This document shows, piece after piece, positions 17,185-27,173 of a stretch of 64,000 nucleotides of DNA. The stretch is from positions 4,712,001-4,776,000 of the forward strand of contig OZ245780.1 of assembly GCA_965227905.1 (NCBI GenBank). The letters run 5' to 3'. Below the pieces are notes generated by a model. That model did no database searches, was not told the origin of the DNA, and saw only the letters and a program-made list of their open reading frames with translations. The position numbers were made by a program, and so were the translations under genes. Position 1 is the stretch's first letter, and each line of letters opens with the position of its first letter. This DNA is from CBDDHT01 sp965227905 (GTDB lineage Bacteria > Pseudomonadota > Alphaproteobacteria > Rhizobiales > Methyloligellaceae).

Positions 17185-17276
17185 CCCGAGAACTTTTTTC
17201 TGGCGATTTTTAGTGAGTGGCTGCCCTCTCCGCCCTCCAGATCACCAGACAGACACCCCTGCCCCCCTCCTGCGAG
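17185..17276 (+). repeat. direct repeat copy 1 (flanks mscS)
   Basis: About 92 bp, imperfectly repeated at 19977-20070 in the same orientation. The shared core includes ACTTTTTTCT and the identical GCCCTCTCCGCCCTCC, then a CAGAC/GGACA region and a C-rich end. The copies flank the mscS gene. Their nature (att-like, transposon remnant or dispersed repeat) is unknown. Confidence 0.7.
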
Positions 17277-17410
17277 TTTGCAATCAAATTATTGCGACCA
17301 ACTGGATTCGCGATATGAGAGCAATCGCAAAGATGTCGGAACAGCGCATTATATTGGCGACCTGTTATAGATCATGCCGCTAGCGTGGGCGCACAACTAG
17401 GTTCTTAAGA

Positions 17411-19768
17411 ATGAAACGACAACTGCTTGCGATCGTGTTTCTCGCTGGGACTATGGCAAGCGGTGTTGTCTACGCACAGCAGATCGATCCAAAGGTTACC
17501 GCGCAACAGGTAGAAACCTGGACCAAGGAGCTCGACGCTCTTGCAGCGGCCATCGAGCAAAACAACACGATTGAGTCGGCTCTACAACGTCAACAATCGG
17601 CGCTTGACGAGTTTCAGATTCAGGTGGAAAAGTTGCGGTCAACGCTGAACCCACGGATCGCCGAACTCCGGTCGCAGTTGGAGAAGCTCGGACCGGCACC
17701 CGCCAAGGATGCCGCCCCCGAACCGGAAGGAATTGCCGAGGAACGAGCTCGGCTAAATGCGTTGTTAGGGGAGTTGGAAACGGCATCGAAGATAGCCGGG
17801 ATCCAGATCACACATGCCTCACAACTGATCGGCAAGATACAGACCCATAGGCGTAATCTGTTTGCGCGCCAACTGCTCAAGCGGCAGCAAGGTCCACTGT
17901 CGTCTGGCCTTTGGAACCGGATCGCGATCGACGTGCGGATCGGCTGGAACCAGTTTCAAAATCTCATTGGCGACGAGGCTAACTGGATTGGCTCCAGTCA
18001 GTGGTTGATTGTGATCGCCGCCGTGATATTGGCAATCTGGCTGTTACTCAGGATGCTAGCCAGACGGATTATTCGAACGCGGCGTGAGCCAGAGAATGGC
18101 CGATCGCACCAGTTTTTCGATCAGGCCGGGCCTATCGCCATGGTGGCCCTTGCGAGGATGGCACCGCTTACCATTGTTGCGACGGCGAGCTTTGTTGCAC
18201 TAATCACTCTGAACGCTCTAACCACCCAGACAGAGCGGCTTGCCCTTGCCATTTTGCTCGCTCTGGTCGTCTATTCCGCCGTCTCCAGCCTCTCGCGGAC
18301 TTTGCTCGCGCCCAATAATCCCGTCTGGCGTGTGGTCCCCGTTACCGATGCCGCCGCGCGTCACCTCTCCTGGCTCATCCCTCTGGGAGCCATTGTTCAT
18401 GGCGTGAGCCGAGTCACGGGCGAACTCATCGAAGTGCTCTTTGCCCCGATTTCTCTGTCCATTGCGCAAACCATAATTGCAAGCCTTATTGTTTCCGCGC
18501 TCCTAGCCTGTTTCCTTCTCATGCCGCTCAAGGTTGTCGCCGAAGATGGGAGCCGTTCATCGCGGCTTTGGCCGAAATGGCTGAAGCTTCCCCTCTGGGT
18601 CGCGACCTTGCTCATATTCGTTGCAACGCTTCTGGGATATGTCGCACTCGCATGGTTCGTTATCGGACAGATCATCAATACCGGCCTTGTCTTCGTTCTC
18701 GCATTCATTTTCTACACGTCGAATAAGGAGCTTGCTGCCAATCTCGGTAACTTGGAGCGACCAGAGGGTGCATGGCTGGAGCGGATATTCAGCCTCGACG
18801 AGCCGCGCCGTCGCCAAATCGCCTATCTGGCAGGTTTTACGCTCAACCTGATTCTTTTGATCGTCATCGCGCCCCTACTGCTTCTTCAATGGGGCTTCTC
18901 CTGGACCGATATCCAGGGATGGCTCAGCGCGGCTTTTTTCGGATTCAACCTGGGCGCGGTTCGTCTGTCTGTCGCAACCGTCCTTATCGGTATCGGACTA
19001 TTCACGGCCGGTCTGGTTATCACCCGGATCGTACAGCGGTGGCTCGACCACGGCCCGTTGAACTACGCCCGAATCGAGCAGGGCGTCGCCCATTCCGTTC
19101 GCACAGGCATTGGCTATGCCGGGTTCATTCTCTCCGGGCTCATGGCTGTTTCGTATGTCGGCTTCGACTTTACCAATATCGCCATTGTCGCCGGTGCGCT
19201 GTCGGTCGGCATAGGCTTCGGCCTGCAGTCCATTATCAACAACTTCGTTTCTGGCCTAATCCTATTGGTCGAACGCCCGATAAAGGTCGGTGATTGGGTC
19301 ATTATTGGTGACAAGGAAGGCCTCGTACAGCGAATAGCTGTCCGAGCAACGGAGATACGCACTTTCGACCGGGCGAGCATGATCATCCCCAATTCCGAAC
19401 TGATTACCGGCACGGTCGTTAACTGGACCCACGGCGACAGCATTGCGCGCGTAGAGATCAACGTGGGTGTTTCTTACAGTGCCGATGCCGTGCATGTCCA
19501 CGATCTGCTCCTCGAGATTGGCCAGGCTCATCGGCTGACTCTGGATATTCCTAAAACGCGTGTTCTGTTCCAGGATTTTGGCGCCAGCTCCCTGGATTTC
19601 TCGTTGCGAGTCTTTATCGCCGACGTGATGGATATCATTGATGTACGCACGGAACTGCGTCTCGAAATCCTAAAGCGCTTCCGAGAGGAAAACATTGAGA
19701 TCCCCTTCCCGCAACGCGATTTGCACATCAAGAGCGGTTTTCCGTTGGCTCCAGCAAGGGCTACCTGA
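17411..19768 (+). CDS. large MscS-family mechanosensitive channel with DUF3772 domain
   Basis: A 785-residue inner-membrane channel protein. Signal peptide 1-22 (ending VVYAQQ); periplasmic coiled-coil DUF3772-type domain (about 25-190); many transmembrane helices (about 200-560). The MscS core starts near 555: the pore helix has VAGALSVGIGFGLQSIINNFVSG, followed by the beta domain with LLVERPIKVGDWVIIGDKEG and ATEIRTFDRASMIIPNSELI. The cytoplasmic end shows IPFPQRDLHI. Such channels release solutes on hypo-osmotic shock. It is much longer than MscS (286 residues) and belongs to the MscK/YbiO-like long class. Flanked by the imperfect direct repeat. Confidence 0.9.
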   Translation: MKRQLLAIVFLAGTMASGVVYAQQIDPKVTAQQVETWTKELDALAAAIEQNNTIESALQRQQSALDEFQIQVEKLRSTLNPRIAELRSQLEKLGPAPAKDAAPEPEGIAEERARLNALLGELETASKIAGIQITHASQLIGKIQTHRRNLFARQLLKRQQGPLSSGLWNRIAIDVRIGWNQFQNLIGDEANWIGSSQWLIVIAAVILAIWLLLRMLARRIIRTRREPENGRSHQFFDQAGPIAMVALARMAPLTIVATASFVALITLNALTTQTERLALAILLALVVYSAVSSLSRTLLAPNNPVWRVVPVTDAAARHLSWLIPLGAIVHGVSRVTGELIEVLFAPISLSIAQTIIASLIVSALLACFLLMPLKVVAEDGSRSSRLWPKWLKLPLWVATLLIFVATLLGYVALAWFVIGQIINTGLVFVLAFIFYTSNKELAANLGNLERPEGAWLERIFSLDEPRRRQIAYLAGFTLNLILLIVIAPLLLLQWGFSWTDIQGWLSAAFFGFNLGAVRLSVATVLIGIGLFTAGLVITRIVQRWLDHGPLNYARIEQGVAHSVRTGIGYAGFILSGLMAVSYVGFDFTNIAIVAGALSVGIGFGLQSIINNFVSGLILLVERPIKVGDWVIIGDKEGLVQRIAVRATEIRTFDRASMIIPNSELITGTVVNWTHGDSIARVEINVGVSYSADAVHVHDLLLEIGQAHRLTLDIPKTRVLFQDFGASSLDFSLRVFIADVMDIIDVRTELRLEILKRFREENIEIPFPQRDLHIKSGFPLAPARAT

Positions 19769-19976
19769 AGTGTGCAGCGCCTCCTTCCAAATACAAGAAC
19801 CACTCGACTCAGTTGCGCAATCCTCTTCTTAAGACGCGGATCTTCGGTTCCCCTGGCGGCCTCGGACAGGATCAGATTGTCCAAAATCACAGATAATCCA
19901 GCCGACGAAAGCTGATACTGGAAGGTAGAGTGGTCAATCAGCCGTACTTACCAACCGGTGTTAGTTATAGCTTGGC

Positions 19977-20070
19977 CGAAAAACTTTTTTCTTGCGGTTT
20001 ATGGTGGATGGGCGCCCTCTCCGCCCTCCGGACGCCGGACAAACACATTCACCCCCCTCCCCCCTTGAGT
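19977..20070 (+). repeat. direct repeat copy 2 (flanks mscS)
   Basis: Partner of 17185-17276. It lies about 170 bp from the 3' end of the tRNA-Lys gene. The rest of the 470-bp gap 19769-20241 contains no convincing gene. Confidence 0.7.
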
Positions 20071-20241
20071 TCTCTCTATGAGGCCGGACGAGTTCGAAAG
20101 ACCGTTTCTGGAAAATATTGGCTTTCCGTACCACAACTGAACCTTAACTGGTCGCTCGCAGTGACTGTGCCGTGTGCTTACTATGTGCTTACTGGTCAGC
20201 TGATCGGCATGGGCACAATTCAGCTAACCCCTTGAAACTCT

Positions 20242-20317
<76 letters not shown>

Positions 20318-20400
20318 GAAGAGTGGGGAGCTTTGGCTGCTCCGCAAACCAATCCCATATCATCGGACCCGGGCGCTGTCCAGAAACGTCGGATCACGGT

Positions 20401-21555
20401 TCACAGGTCGCTTGTGTGCGAACTGCGGAAAATGGTGCGGCGGTGGACGTGGGCGTTGAGAGCGAGGCCGAAGCCGAACATCAGGGTGACAATCGAGGTG
20501 CCGCCATAGGAGAGCAGCGGCAGGGGGACGCCGACGACGGGAACCAGCCCCATAACCATGGCCATGTTGATGAACACATAGACGAACAGCGTGATGGAGA
20601 CACCGCCTGCCAGCAGGCGGGCGAACTGGCTGCGGCAGCGCAGGGCCATGAACGTCACGAAGAGGATCATCAGCATGTAGAGCCCCATGACCGTGAGGCT
20701 GCCGATGAATCCCATTTCTTCGGCGAACATGGTGAAGATGAAGTCCGTGTGCTTTTCAGGCAGGAAATTGAGCTGGGACTGGGTGCCCTGCATATAGCCC
20801 TTGCCCGTGATCCCACCAGAGCCGAAGGCGATCTTGGATTGCAGAATGTGGTAGCCGGCGCCCTGAGGATCGCGGCCCGGATCGATGAAGGTGAGGATGC
20901 GCTCGCGCTGATAGGCGTGGAGATGATCCCACACGAAAGGCGCGGCGAAGAAGACGGCCGTGGCGCCAGTGACGAAATAGACCCAGCTCACGCCTGCCAG
21001 ATACATCATGCCGGCGCCGACAGCGGCGAACAGAAGGGCTGTGCCGAGATCGGGTTGCATAAGGACCAGGGCCAGCGGCACGCCGATCAGACCGATGGGC
21101 AGAAGCAACGACAAGGGGTGCGAGATGTGTTTGGCCGGCAGCCATTGGTAATAGCGCGCGAGGGCCAGGACGAGCGCGACCTTCATCAGCTCCGCCGGCT
21201 GGAAGGTGAGGCTCCCTGCCCCGATCCAGCGTCTCGCGCCGCCCGATTCAACGCCGATGATCGGTACCGCGAGGAGCAGTATGAGGGCGAGTGCGTAAAC
21301 TGGAAAGGCTGCGTGCAGCCACACCCGGATGTCGACCAGCGCCACGGCAAACAGGATCGAGAGGCCGATGCAATAGCGGATGACATGCTGCTCGGCCCAG
21401 GGATGGTAGGAGCCGCCGGCAACGGAATAGAGCGTCGCGACACCGATGACGGCGACGACTGTGATGAGAATGAGGAATGGCCAGTTGAGGGCAGCCACGC
21501 GATCACTAAAGGCCAGATGCCGCGGCGCGCCGCCGAAATCATCATACATGGCCAT
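20401..21555 (-). CDS. rodA: RodA, SEDS peptidoglycan glycosyltransferase
   Basis: A 384-residue SEDS protein with about ten transmembrane helices. RodA polymerises lipid II glycan strands during side-wall elongation, together with PBP2. Recognisable stretches are the loop YPIIGVESGGARRWI region, SGGITGKGYMQGTQSQLNFL and FLPEKHTDFIFTMFAEEMGF, and the C-terminal PLPLLSYGGTSIVTLM. The start at 21555 (MAMYDDF) follows the mrdA stop by 4 bp and has GAGGG before it; the longer frame to 21621 would intrude into mrdA. Last gene of the mre cluster. Confidence 0.96.
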   Translation of the reverse strand: MAMYDDFGGAPRHLAFSDRVAALNWPFLILITVVAVIGVATLYSVAGGSYHPWAEQHVIRYCIGLSILFAVALVDIRVWLHAAFPVYALALILLLAVPIIGVESGGARRWIGAGSLTFQPAELMKVALVLALARYYQWLPAKHISHPLSLLLPIGLIGVPLALVLMQPDLGTALLFAAVGAGMMYLAGVSWVYFVTGATAVFFAAPFVWDHLHAYQRERILTFIDPGRDPQGAGYHILQSKIAFGSGGITGKGYMQGTQSQLNFLPEKHTDFIFTMFAEEMGFIGSLTVMGLYMLMILFVTFMALRCRSQFARLLAGGVSITLFVYVFINMAMVMGLVPVVGVPLPLLSYGGTSIVTLMFGFGLALNAHVHRRTIFRSSHTSDL

Positions 21556-21559
21556 GGAC

Positions 21560-23431
21560 CTAACCCTCGCTCCGCCGGCGTTTTTCGCCTGCGGTCTTGC
21601 GGTGCCTGTCGGCCGGGACATGTGCGGTCTTGGCGAGCGGGTCGGTCTTCAGCAGCTCGACCATCACATCTTTCGCTATTGGCGCCGCGGCGCGCGAACC
21701 TCCGCCGCCATGCTCGACGATGACGGCCATGGCATAGCGTGGCTTGTCGGCGGGCGCGAAGGCGACGAACAAGCCGTGATCACGCTCCTTCCATTTGAGC
21801 GACAGATAATGCCGGCCGATGGATTTGCGGGTCACCTGCGACGTGCCCGTTTTGCCTGCCATGAGGACGCCGGGTGTCGGCAAGCGCGAGCCCCGGGCCG
21901 TGCCGCCCGCTTCATTGACCACGGCTGTCATGGCCTTGCGCATGAGTTCCAGATTGTCTTCGTCGATATCAAGCAGAGGCGCCGCCTCGACCGTCTCGTC
22001 CGGATCGGGACGCACGATCCGCGGTACGATCTGCCGGCCCGTCGCTAGCCGCGCGGTCATGACCGCCAGTTGCAGCGGGGTCGTCAGCACATAGCCCTGG
22101 CCGATGCCGGCAACGATCGTCTCACCGCCATACCAGGGGGCGTCGAGCGCCTTGCGCTTCCATTCAGGTGTCGGCATGACGCCGGCTTTCTGGAGCGGAA
22201 GCCCGATATCATAGGTTTGTCCGAGACCAAGTTTGGTCCCCATCTCGGAAATGGCCCTGATGCCGACGCGCCGCGCGGTTTCGTAGCAATAGACGTCGCA
22301 GGACGAGCGGATCGCCTCATGCGCACGCACCGTGCCATGGCTGCGCCAGCAGCGATATCTGTGGCCCGAATAGTGAAACGCGCCGGGGCAACGGACCGGC
22401 TCTTCGGGAGTGATCTCGCCGCTTTCGAGACCGGCCAGGACAGTGACCATCTTGAAGGTCGATCCGGGCGGGTATTGCCCGCGGGTAGCCCGGTCGTTCA
22501 AAGGGTCGTCCTTGGCTTTGGCCAGTTCGGACCAGGCCTTGGTGCCAAGGCCGGAGACCAGCGTGTTGGGGTCGAAGGTCGGCGTCGACGCCATGGCGAT
22601 AATCTCGCCGGCCTGCGCATCGAGCACGACGACCGAAGCGCGCCGCTCCTTCTCGATCCGCTTCATGCAGAAATTCTGTATCGTGTGATCGACGGTCAGG
22701 ACTAGCTCCCGGCCCTGCTCGCTGTCGACCGCATGGAGCTTGCGCATCGGGCGGCCAAAAGCGTTGACCTCCAGCTTGACGTTGCCGGCGCGGCCGCGAA
22801 GTTTCGCCTCAAATCCGCGCTCGACGCCAGCCTTGCCAATTCGCACGCCGGGCAACCGGACGACCGGGTCGTCATTGGCGGCCTCTTTCTCGTCAGCCGC
22901 GCCGACATAGCCGACGATATGTGCCATGGCTTTCGCATGGCGATAAAAGCGCTCCGCCAGAATGTCGGTCTGCACGCCTGGCAGATCGGGCGCCAGGGCA
23001 TTGATCTGGGCAAACTGACGCCAGCTCAGATCATCCGTTACGACGATCGGCAGATGCGAATTCTGGCGCCGTGCGGTTTTTTTGACGCGGGCGATGATTT
23101 CCGGATCGATTGTCACGATGGTCGAAAGACGCCCCAGAATCTCTGTGATGCTGCCTGCGTGGGCCGGCACGATGGTGACCCTACGGCTGTCCACATTGGT
23201 TGCAATCGCCTCGCCGAACCGGTCGACAATAACGCCGCGCTCAGGTGGCACCAGCTGAAGCGAAATCCGGTTCTCATCTGCCAGCAATGCATATTTCGGT
23301 GCCTCGACAACCTGAAGGTTATGCAGGCGCCATCCGATCAACCCGAACAGGCCGAGCTGGGCACCGCCGAGGATCGCAGCGCGGCGGGAAAACAAGGATG
23401 ACTGTTTCGCCCGATCATCGCGGCGCGTCAT
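21560..23431 (-). CDS. mrdA: penicillin-binding protein 2 (elongasome transpeptidase)
   Basis: A 623-residue class B PBP. Short cytoplasmic tail, one transmembrane helix (about 17-38), pedestal domain to about 250, then the transpeptidase domain. Catalytic motifs are PPGSTFK (SxxK nucleophile Ser), SSCDVYCY (SxN position carrying Asp, usual for this class) and AGKTGTSQV (KTG). It cross-links new side-wall peptidoglycan with RodA as partner. The start overlaps mreD by 4 bp. Inhibited by mecillinam-type beta-lactams in other bacteria. Confidence 0.96.
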   Translation of the reverse strand: MTRRDDRAKQSSLFSRRAAILGGAQLGLFGLIGWRLHNLQVVEAPKYALLADENRISLQLVPPERGVIVDRFGEAIATNVDSRRVTIVPAHAGSITEILGRLSTIVTIDPEIIARVKKTARRQNSHLPIVVTDDLSWRQFAQINALAPDLPGVQTDILAERFYRHAKAMAHIVGYVGAADEKEAANDDPVVRLPGVRIGKAGVERGFEAKLRGRAGNVKLEVNAFGRPMRKLHAVDSEQGRELVLTVDHTIQNFCMKRIEKERRASVVVLDAQAGEIIAMASTPTFDPNTLVSGLGTKAWSELAKAKDDPLNDRATRGQYPPGSTFKMVTVLAGLESGEITPEEPVRCPGAFHYSGHRYRCWRSHGTVRAHEAIRSSCDVYCYETARRVGIRAISEMGTKLGLGQTYDIGLPLQKAGVMPTPEWKRKALDAPWYGGETIVAGIGQGYVLTTPLQLAVMTARLATGRQIVPRIVRPDPDETVEAAPLLDIDEDNLELMRKAMTAVVNEAGGTARGSRLPTPGVLMAGKTGTSQVTRKSIGRHYLSLKWKERDHGLFVAFAPADKPRYAMAVIVEHGGGGSRAAAPIAKDVMVELLKTDPLAKTAHVPADRHRKTAGEKRRRSEG

Positions 23432-23967
23432 AGCGGCTCACTCCAGATCGCCCGCTCCCGGCGATGGCCGAGCCCGAAGAGACGGGTCAGAACCCAGAGT
23501 ATGGCCGGAAAGGCAATGGCGGCAGCGATCGCACCGTTGAGCATGGGATGCCAATCAATCGGGCGCAGAAAGTAGAGCGAGGCAAGACCCCACCCTGTAA
23601 CGCCGACGAGCGCGATCGTCACGATGAAACAGATCCAAAGAACGATCCACTGCCAATGGCGCGTCTGCGGCGAGACCATCCGAGCGCATGAATAAGTCAG
23701 CAGGTGGATAATCGCCCAATAACCAAGAGGCCCGGCCGTGAGAAAGTCACTCACGAGCCCGGCCGCAAAGACTGCCCATACGGGCACGAGCGGGCGCTCA
23801 CCGGCAGAGAGGATGAAAATCACCGCTACGGTGCAGGACGGCAGAATGAAGGTCGCGTTGCCGGCAAGCCCCCATGGCATCGAGGCAATGAGAACCGACG
23901 CCAGCACAAAGAGACTGGGAAGGATGCTCTCGCGAACGACAGCGGGCCTGGTGGCGCTGTCGATCAT
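23428..23967 (-). CDS. mreD: rod shape-determining membrane protein MreD
   Basis: A 179-residue polytopic protein with about five hydrophobic helices, matching MreD in size, hydropathy and position between mreC and mrdA. MreD links MreC to the elongation machinery. Sequence conservation in the family is low, so identification relies on synteny. Its start directly abuts the mreC stop and its end overlaps mrdA by 4 bp. Confidence 0.9.
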   Translation of the reverse strand: MIDSATRPAVVRESILPSLFVLASVLIASMPWGLAGNATFILPSCTVAVIFILSAGERPLVPVWAVFAAGLVSDFLTAGPLGYWAIIHLLTYSCARMVSPQTRHWQWIVLWICFIVTIALVGVTGWGLASLYFLRPIDWHPMLNGAIAAAIAFPAILWVLTRLFGLGHRRERAIWSEPL

Positions 23968-24897
23968 TTAGCGGGCTTCCGTTGTGGCTGGTCTTTCCGC
24001 CTTCGCATGCTGCGCCGGCGGTTTGGTCACCAGAGACTGGTTGTCGGAGATCTGCTTCGCCAGAGACAGAGGCGAGTCATAGAACAGCACACTCACATAT
24101 TCGATCTGGCTGAGGCGCACATGAGGTTTTACTCGGAAGCCTTTGCCCGTGGTCGGTATCACCTTGCCGATACGCAGACCGCGCGGGAAGATGCCACCGT
24201 GGCCCGATGTATAGACTTCGTCATCCTCATAGACATTCTCATCGTCCGAGAGAAACTCCAACCGTGGTTCCGGACCATTATCCCCGGAGAGAATGGCACG
24301 CACCCCTGCCGGTCCGACGAGGACGGGAATGCGGCTGTTGAGATCGTTCAGCATGATCACGCGCGAGATGCTTTCGCCCACGCGCACGGTCCGCCCGATC
24401 AGTCCGTCTGCGTTGATCACCGCATAACCAAGCTTAACCTTCTGCACCGTGCCCGCATTGACGAGCACCGAACGGACGAACGGCCCGCGGGCGTCGGCAA
24501 TCACACGTGCCGTTACGAATTCAAGCGCCGGTTCCTCGACACCATTGAGCAGTGTGCGCATTTGCGCCAATCGTCGTTCGAGACGCTTTGCCTGCCACTC
24601 CCAATGACGTAGCCGTTCATTCTCTGCCTTCAGGCGATCGATCTCGGCGACGCCATCGGCATAGTCGGATGCACGGTCCACGGCCCGCCGCACATAGGTT
24701 ACGGGAAGAGAGGCTTTTTCGAGAACGGGCGTTGCATAGTCGGTGAAGGCGGCACGGGCCTCACGCAATGTGTCGTGGCCCAACCGGCTCAGGACGAGCA
24801 GGACGGTGCAGACGAAATAGAGAACGAAGAGAAACTGTCCGCCCCTGTCTTTGGGACGACGGGTCTCGGACTCGCCTTGTGACCATCTACGACGCAT
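23968..24897 (-). CDS. mreC: rod shape-determining protein MreC
   Basis: A 309-residue inner-membrane protein with one N-terminal transmembrane helix (about 22-42), a coiled coil (about 80-125, with ADGVAEIDRLKAENERLRHW) and a periplasmic beta-barrel domain (about 130-290). Typical features are FVRSVLVNAGTVQKVKLGYA and GLIGRTVRVGESISRVIMLN. MreC activates PBP2-RodA. The start at 24897 (MRRRWSQGESE) is preferred because the extra residues of the longer frame are cysteine-rich and atypical. Confidence 0.94.
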   Translation of the reverse strand: MRRRWSQGESETRRPKDRGGQFLFVLYFVCTVLLVLSRLGHDTLREARAAFTDYATPVLEKASLPVTYVRRAVDRASDYADGVAEIDRLKAENERLRHWEWQAKRLERRLAQMRTLLNGVEEPALEFVTARVIADARGPFVRSVLVNAGTVQKVKLGYAVINADGLIGRTVRVGESISRVIMLNDLNSRIPVLVGPAGVRAILSGDNGPEPRLEFLSDDENVYEDDEVYTSGHGGIFPRGLRIGKVIPTTGKGFRVKPHVRLSQIEYVSVLFYDSPLSLAKQISDNQSLVTKPPAQHAKAERPATTEAR

Positions 24898-24995
24898 GCA
24901 CGTACATCCAACCCACCGCAACACGCGGTACCCAACCCCGATTAAACCCTCGCCCAAGGGTGAATCACTTCGAGCGCATCCGCTCGATCAGACAC

Positions 24996-26036
24996 TCAGT
25001 TCACGCGCGCCAGAAGATCCTGAACTTCATCGAAACGTTCCAGCGCGAGACCCGTGCCCAATGCGACACAGCGTAACGGATCCTCGGGAACCCGATATTT
25101 GACGCCAGTGCGCCGACCGAGCTTCACGTCGATCTTATCCAACAATGCACCTCCACCGGTGAGCACAATACCATCTTCGTAAATATCCGCAGCAAGTTCC
25201 GGCGGGATTCTTTCGAGCGCCAGGCGAGCCGCGTCTGCAATTGTCTCCAAAGGCGTCTCAAGAGCTGCAGCGATATCAGGCGGTCCTAACTTGATCTCAT
25301 TCGGCACGCCCTTCTTGAGGTCACGACCCTTGATATGGATTTCGACGGCCGTTCCGTTGGTGCGCGCAATCGCCGTGCCGGCCTCGACCTTGATCGCTTC
25401 GGCACTTGCCTCGCCGATCAGAAGATTGTGCTTCTGGCGAATGTAATTGATGATCGATTCATCGAACGCGTTGCCGGCAATCCGCAATGAGCGCGAGAAG
25501 AAGACTGAGCCCATGGTCATGATGGCGATGTCGGCGGTCCCACCGCCAATATCGAGAACCATCGTCCCGCGCGGCTGGCCGACATCCTGTCCGGCACCGA
25601 GAGCGGCGGCGACAGGCTCTTCGATCAGGTGCACTTTCCGAGCCCCTGCCGCGAGGGCGGCTTCGTGAACAGCACGCCTCTCGACCGGCGTAGAATCCGC
25701 CGGGACGCATATCATGATGCGCGGACTGGTAAACGCGGCTCGGTTATGGACGCGGCGGATAAAGGTCTTGATCATCTCTTCCGCGGCGATGAAGTCTGCG
25801 ATGACGCCATCGCGCATCGGTTGAACGACTTCGATCTCATCGGGCGAGCGCCCGAGCATGGATTTGGCCTCCTGGCCGACGGTCATTAACTTTCGCCGCC
25901 CTTCGCGGCGCGAGAACGCCACAACCGAAGGCTCATCCAATACAATGCCCCGTCCTGGCACATAGACGAGCGTGTTCGCTGTCCCAAGATCGATCGCCAT
26001 ATCGTTCGATATGACTCCAAGCAGCCCCGAAAGCAT
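24996..26036 (-). CDS. mreB: cell-shape actin homologue MreB
   Basis: A 346-residue MreB. Phosphate-1 loop DMAIDLGTANTLVYVPGRG at the N-terminus, phosphate-2 region MVLDIGGGTADIAIMTMG, adenosine motif IVLTGGGALLDKIDVKLG, and the ending CVALGTGLALERFDEVQDLL. It forms membrane-bound filaments that guide the elongasome. The start at 26036 (MLSGLLGVISN) matches the family N-terminus with a membrane-binding amphipathic helix. First gene of mreBCD-mrdA-rodA, about 100 bp before mreC. Confidence 0.97.
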   Translation of the reverse strand: MLSGLLGVISNDMAIDLGTANTLVYVPGRGIVLDEPSVVAFSRREGRRKLMTVGQEAKSMLGRSPDEIEVVQPMRDGVIADFIAAEEMIKTFIRRVHNRAAFTSPRIMICVPADSTPVERRAVHEAALAAGARKVHLIEEPVAAALGAGQDVGQPRGTMVLDIGGGTADIAIMTMGSVFFSRSLRIAGNAFDESIINYIRQKHNLLIGEASAEAIKVEAGTAIARTNGTAVEIHIKGRDLKKGVPNEIKLGPPDIAAALETPLETIADAARLALERIPPELAADIYEDGIVLTGGGALLDKIDVKLGRRTGVKYRVPEDPLRCVALGTGLALERFDEVQDLLARVN

Positions 26037-26220
26037 GTGCCAGATGCCCCTCTTACTAACGCTACGCCGCAAACAGAATACTATCGTTGACTCAAACGAC
26101 TAGTGTCGGAGTCCTACCCGCAACTTCCGTGCCATCCGCATGAACTGCCCTCCCAAAGGCATTCAATTCATCATGATGTATTTTGGGCAAACGGGCAACG
26201 ATGGGAACATGTTTTTGCGT

Positions 26221-27144
26221 TCAATTTTCCGGATCGCGCTCTAGTTGACCTTTTGCAACCTGAAGCGCGCTCCCCCCGATCCGAACGGTCTTCAGGCGCC
26301 CCGCCTGCATGTCGAGCTCAAGTGAAATGTCACTCGGCCGGCCCATCTCGTAGCCCTGTTCGATAATATAGGTATGGATCCCGTCAGGCGGTTGATCATA
26401 TCGCTGGATCACACCCGGCAACGCCGCGGCGGCCGCCCCTGTTGCGGGATCTTCACCGGCGATCAGCGTCGGTGCGAACATGCGTGCATGAAACGCAGAC
26501 CGCGTGCGCATGGTCTCGCGGCAATAGATATAGGCGGCCGGATGGTCGTCGCCGCCGAAGGCGTTGAGCCAATGCTCGGACTCAACGCCCGCCCGTTCGA
26601 TGACTTCCAGATCGCGGACGGGAACATAGGTAAATGGCACGCCCGCCGAGAACTTGACCGGACGATGGTTCTCGAACCCGATTTCATTCGGCGCAAGACC
26701 GAGGGCTGCAGCCAGCCGATCGGACGGCGGCGTATCGCCTGTCTCCTCGGGAAGCTTCACCGTATCGAACTCGGCGAAGGGCGCCTGCCCCGCTCTCAAT
26801 CGGACGCCGACACGGACAGGTCCGATGCCTTCCTCCAGCACGATGATCGCGTCTTCGTCCCCGTCGACGGTGCCGAATTTTTCGGCAGCGAGCAGAACGG
26901 CCGTACCCACGGTGGGGTGACCGGCGAACGGCATCTCCCTTCCCGGCGTGAATATCCGAACGCGTGCCGAATGAGCCGGGTGTTCAGGCGGCAGCACAAA
27001 GACCGTCTCGGAAAGATTGAACTCGCGCGCGATCGTCTGCATCTGCTCTCCGCTCAACCCTTCCGCTTCCGTGACGACGGCGAGCGGGTTTCCGGCAAAT
27101 GCTTTTTCCGTGAAGACGTCGAGGATGTGATAGGTGCGTGGCAT
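26221..27144 (-). CDS. PhzF family isomerase-like protein
   Basis: A 307-residue PhzF-type protein with the two-lobed diaminopimelate-epimerase fold. N-terminal HILDVFTEKAFAGNPLAVV is the family signature. The region LSETVFVLPPEHPAHSARVR holds the catalytic Glu (in SETVF), and PFAGHPTVGTAVLL follows. The second lobe includes GEDPATGAAAAALPGVIQRY. PhzF isomerises a phenazine precursor, but most homologues have unknown substrates and no phenazine genes are present here. The start at 27144 (MPRTYHIL) is family-like. It lies 29 bp downstream of the cyclase gene and may be co-transcribed. Confidence 0.9.
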   Translation of the reverse strand: MPRTYHILDVFTEKAFAGNPLAVVTEAEGLSGEQMQTIAREFNLSETVFVLPPEHPAHSARVRIFTPGREMPFAGHPTVGTAVLLAAEKFGTVDGDEDAIIVLEEGIGPVRVGVRLRAGQAPFAEFDTVKLPEETGDTPPSDRLAAALGLAPNEIGFENHRPVKFSAGVPFTYVPVRDLEVIERAGVESEHWLNAFGGDDHPAAYIYCRETMRTRSAFHARMFAPTLIAGEDPATGAAAAALPGVIQRYDQPPDGIHTYIIEQGYEMGRPSDISLELDMQAGRLKTVRIGGSALQVAKGQLERDPEN

Positions 27145-27173
27145 GCAGGTCACCAATTCCGGTCTCTATTGGT

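Noticed and set aside
17087..17383. Short open frame covering the terminator and direct repeat 1
   Set aside because: It overlaps a clear Rho-independent terminator, and the residues show no family pattern; the same repeat recurs at 19977 without a matching frame.
20323..21723. 466-codon open frame on the + strand opposite rodA
   Set aside because: Composition (His/Asp/Gln/Glu-rich without domains) is that of a high-GC antisense frame; the minus strand encodes a clear RodA.
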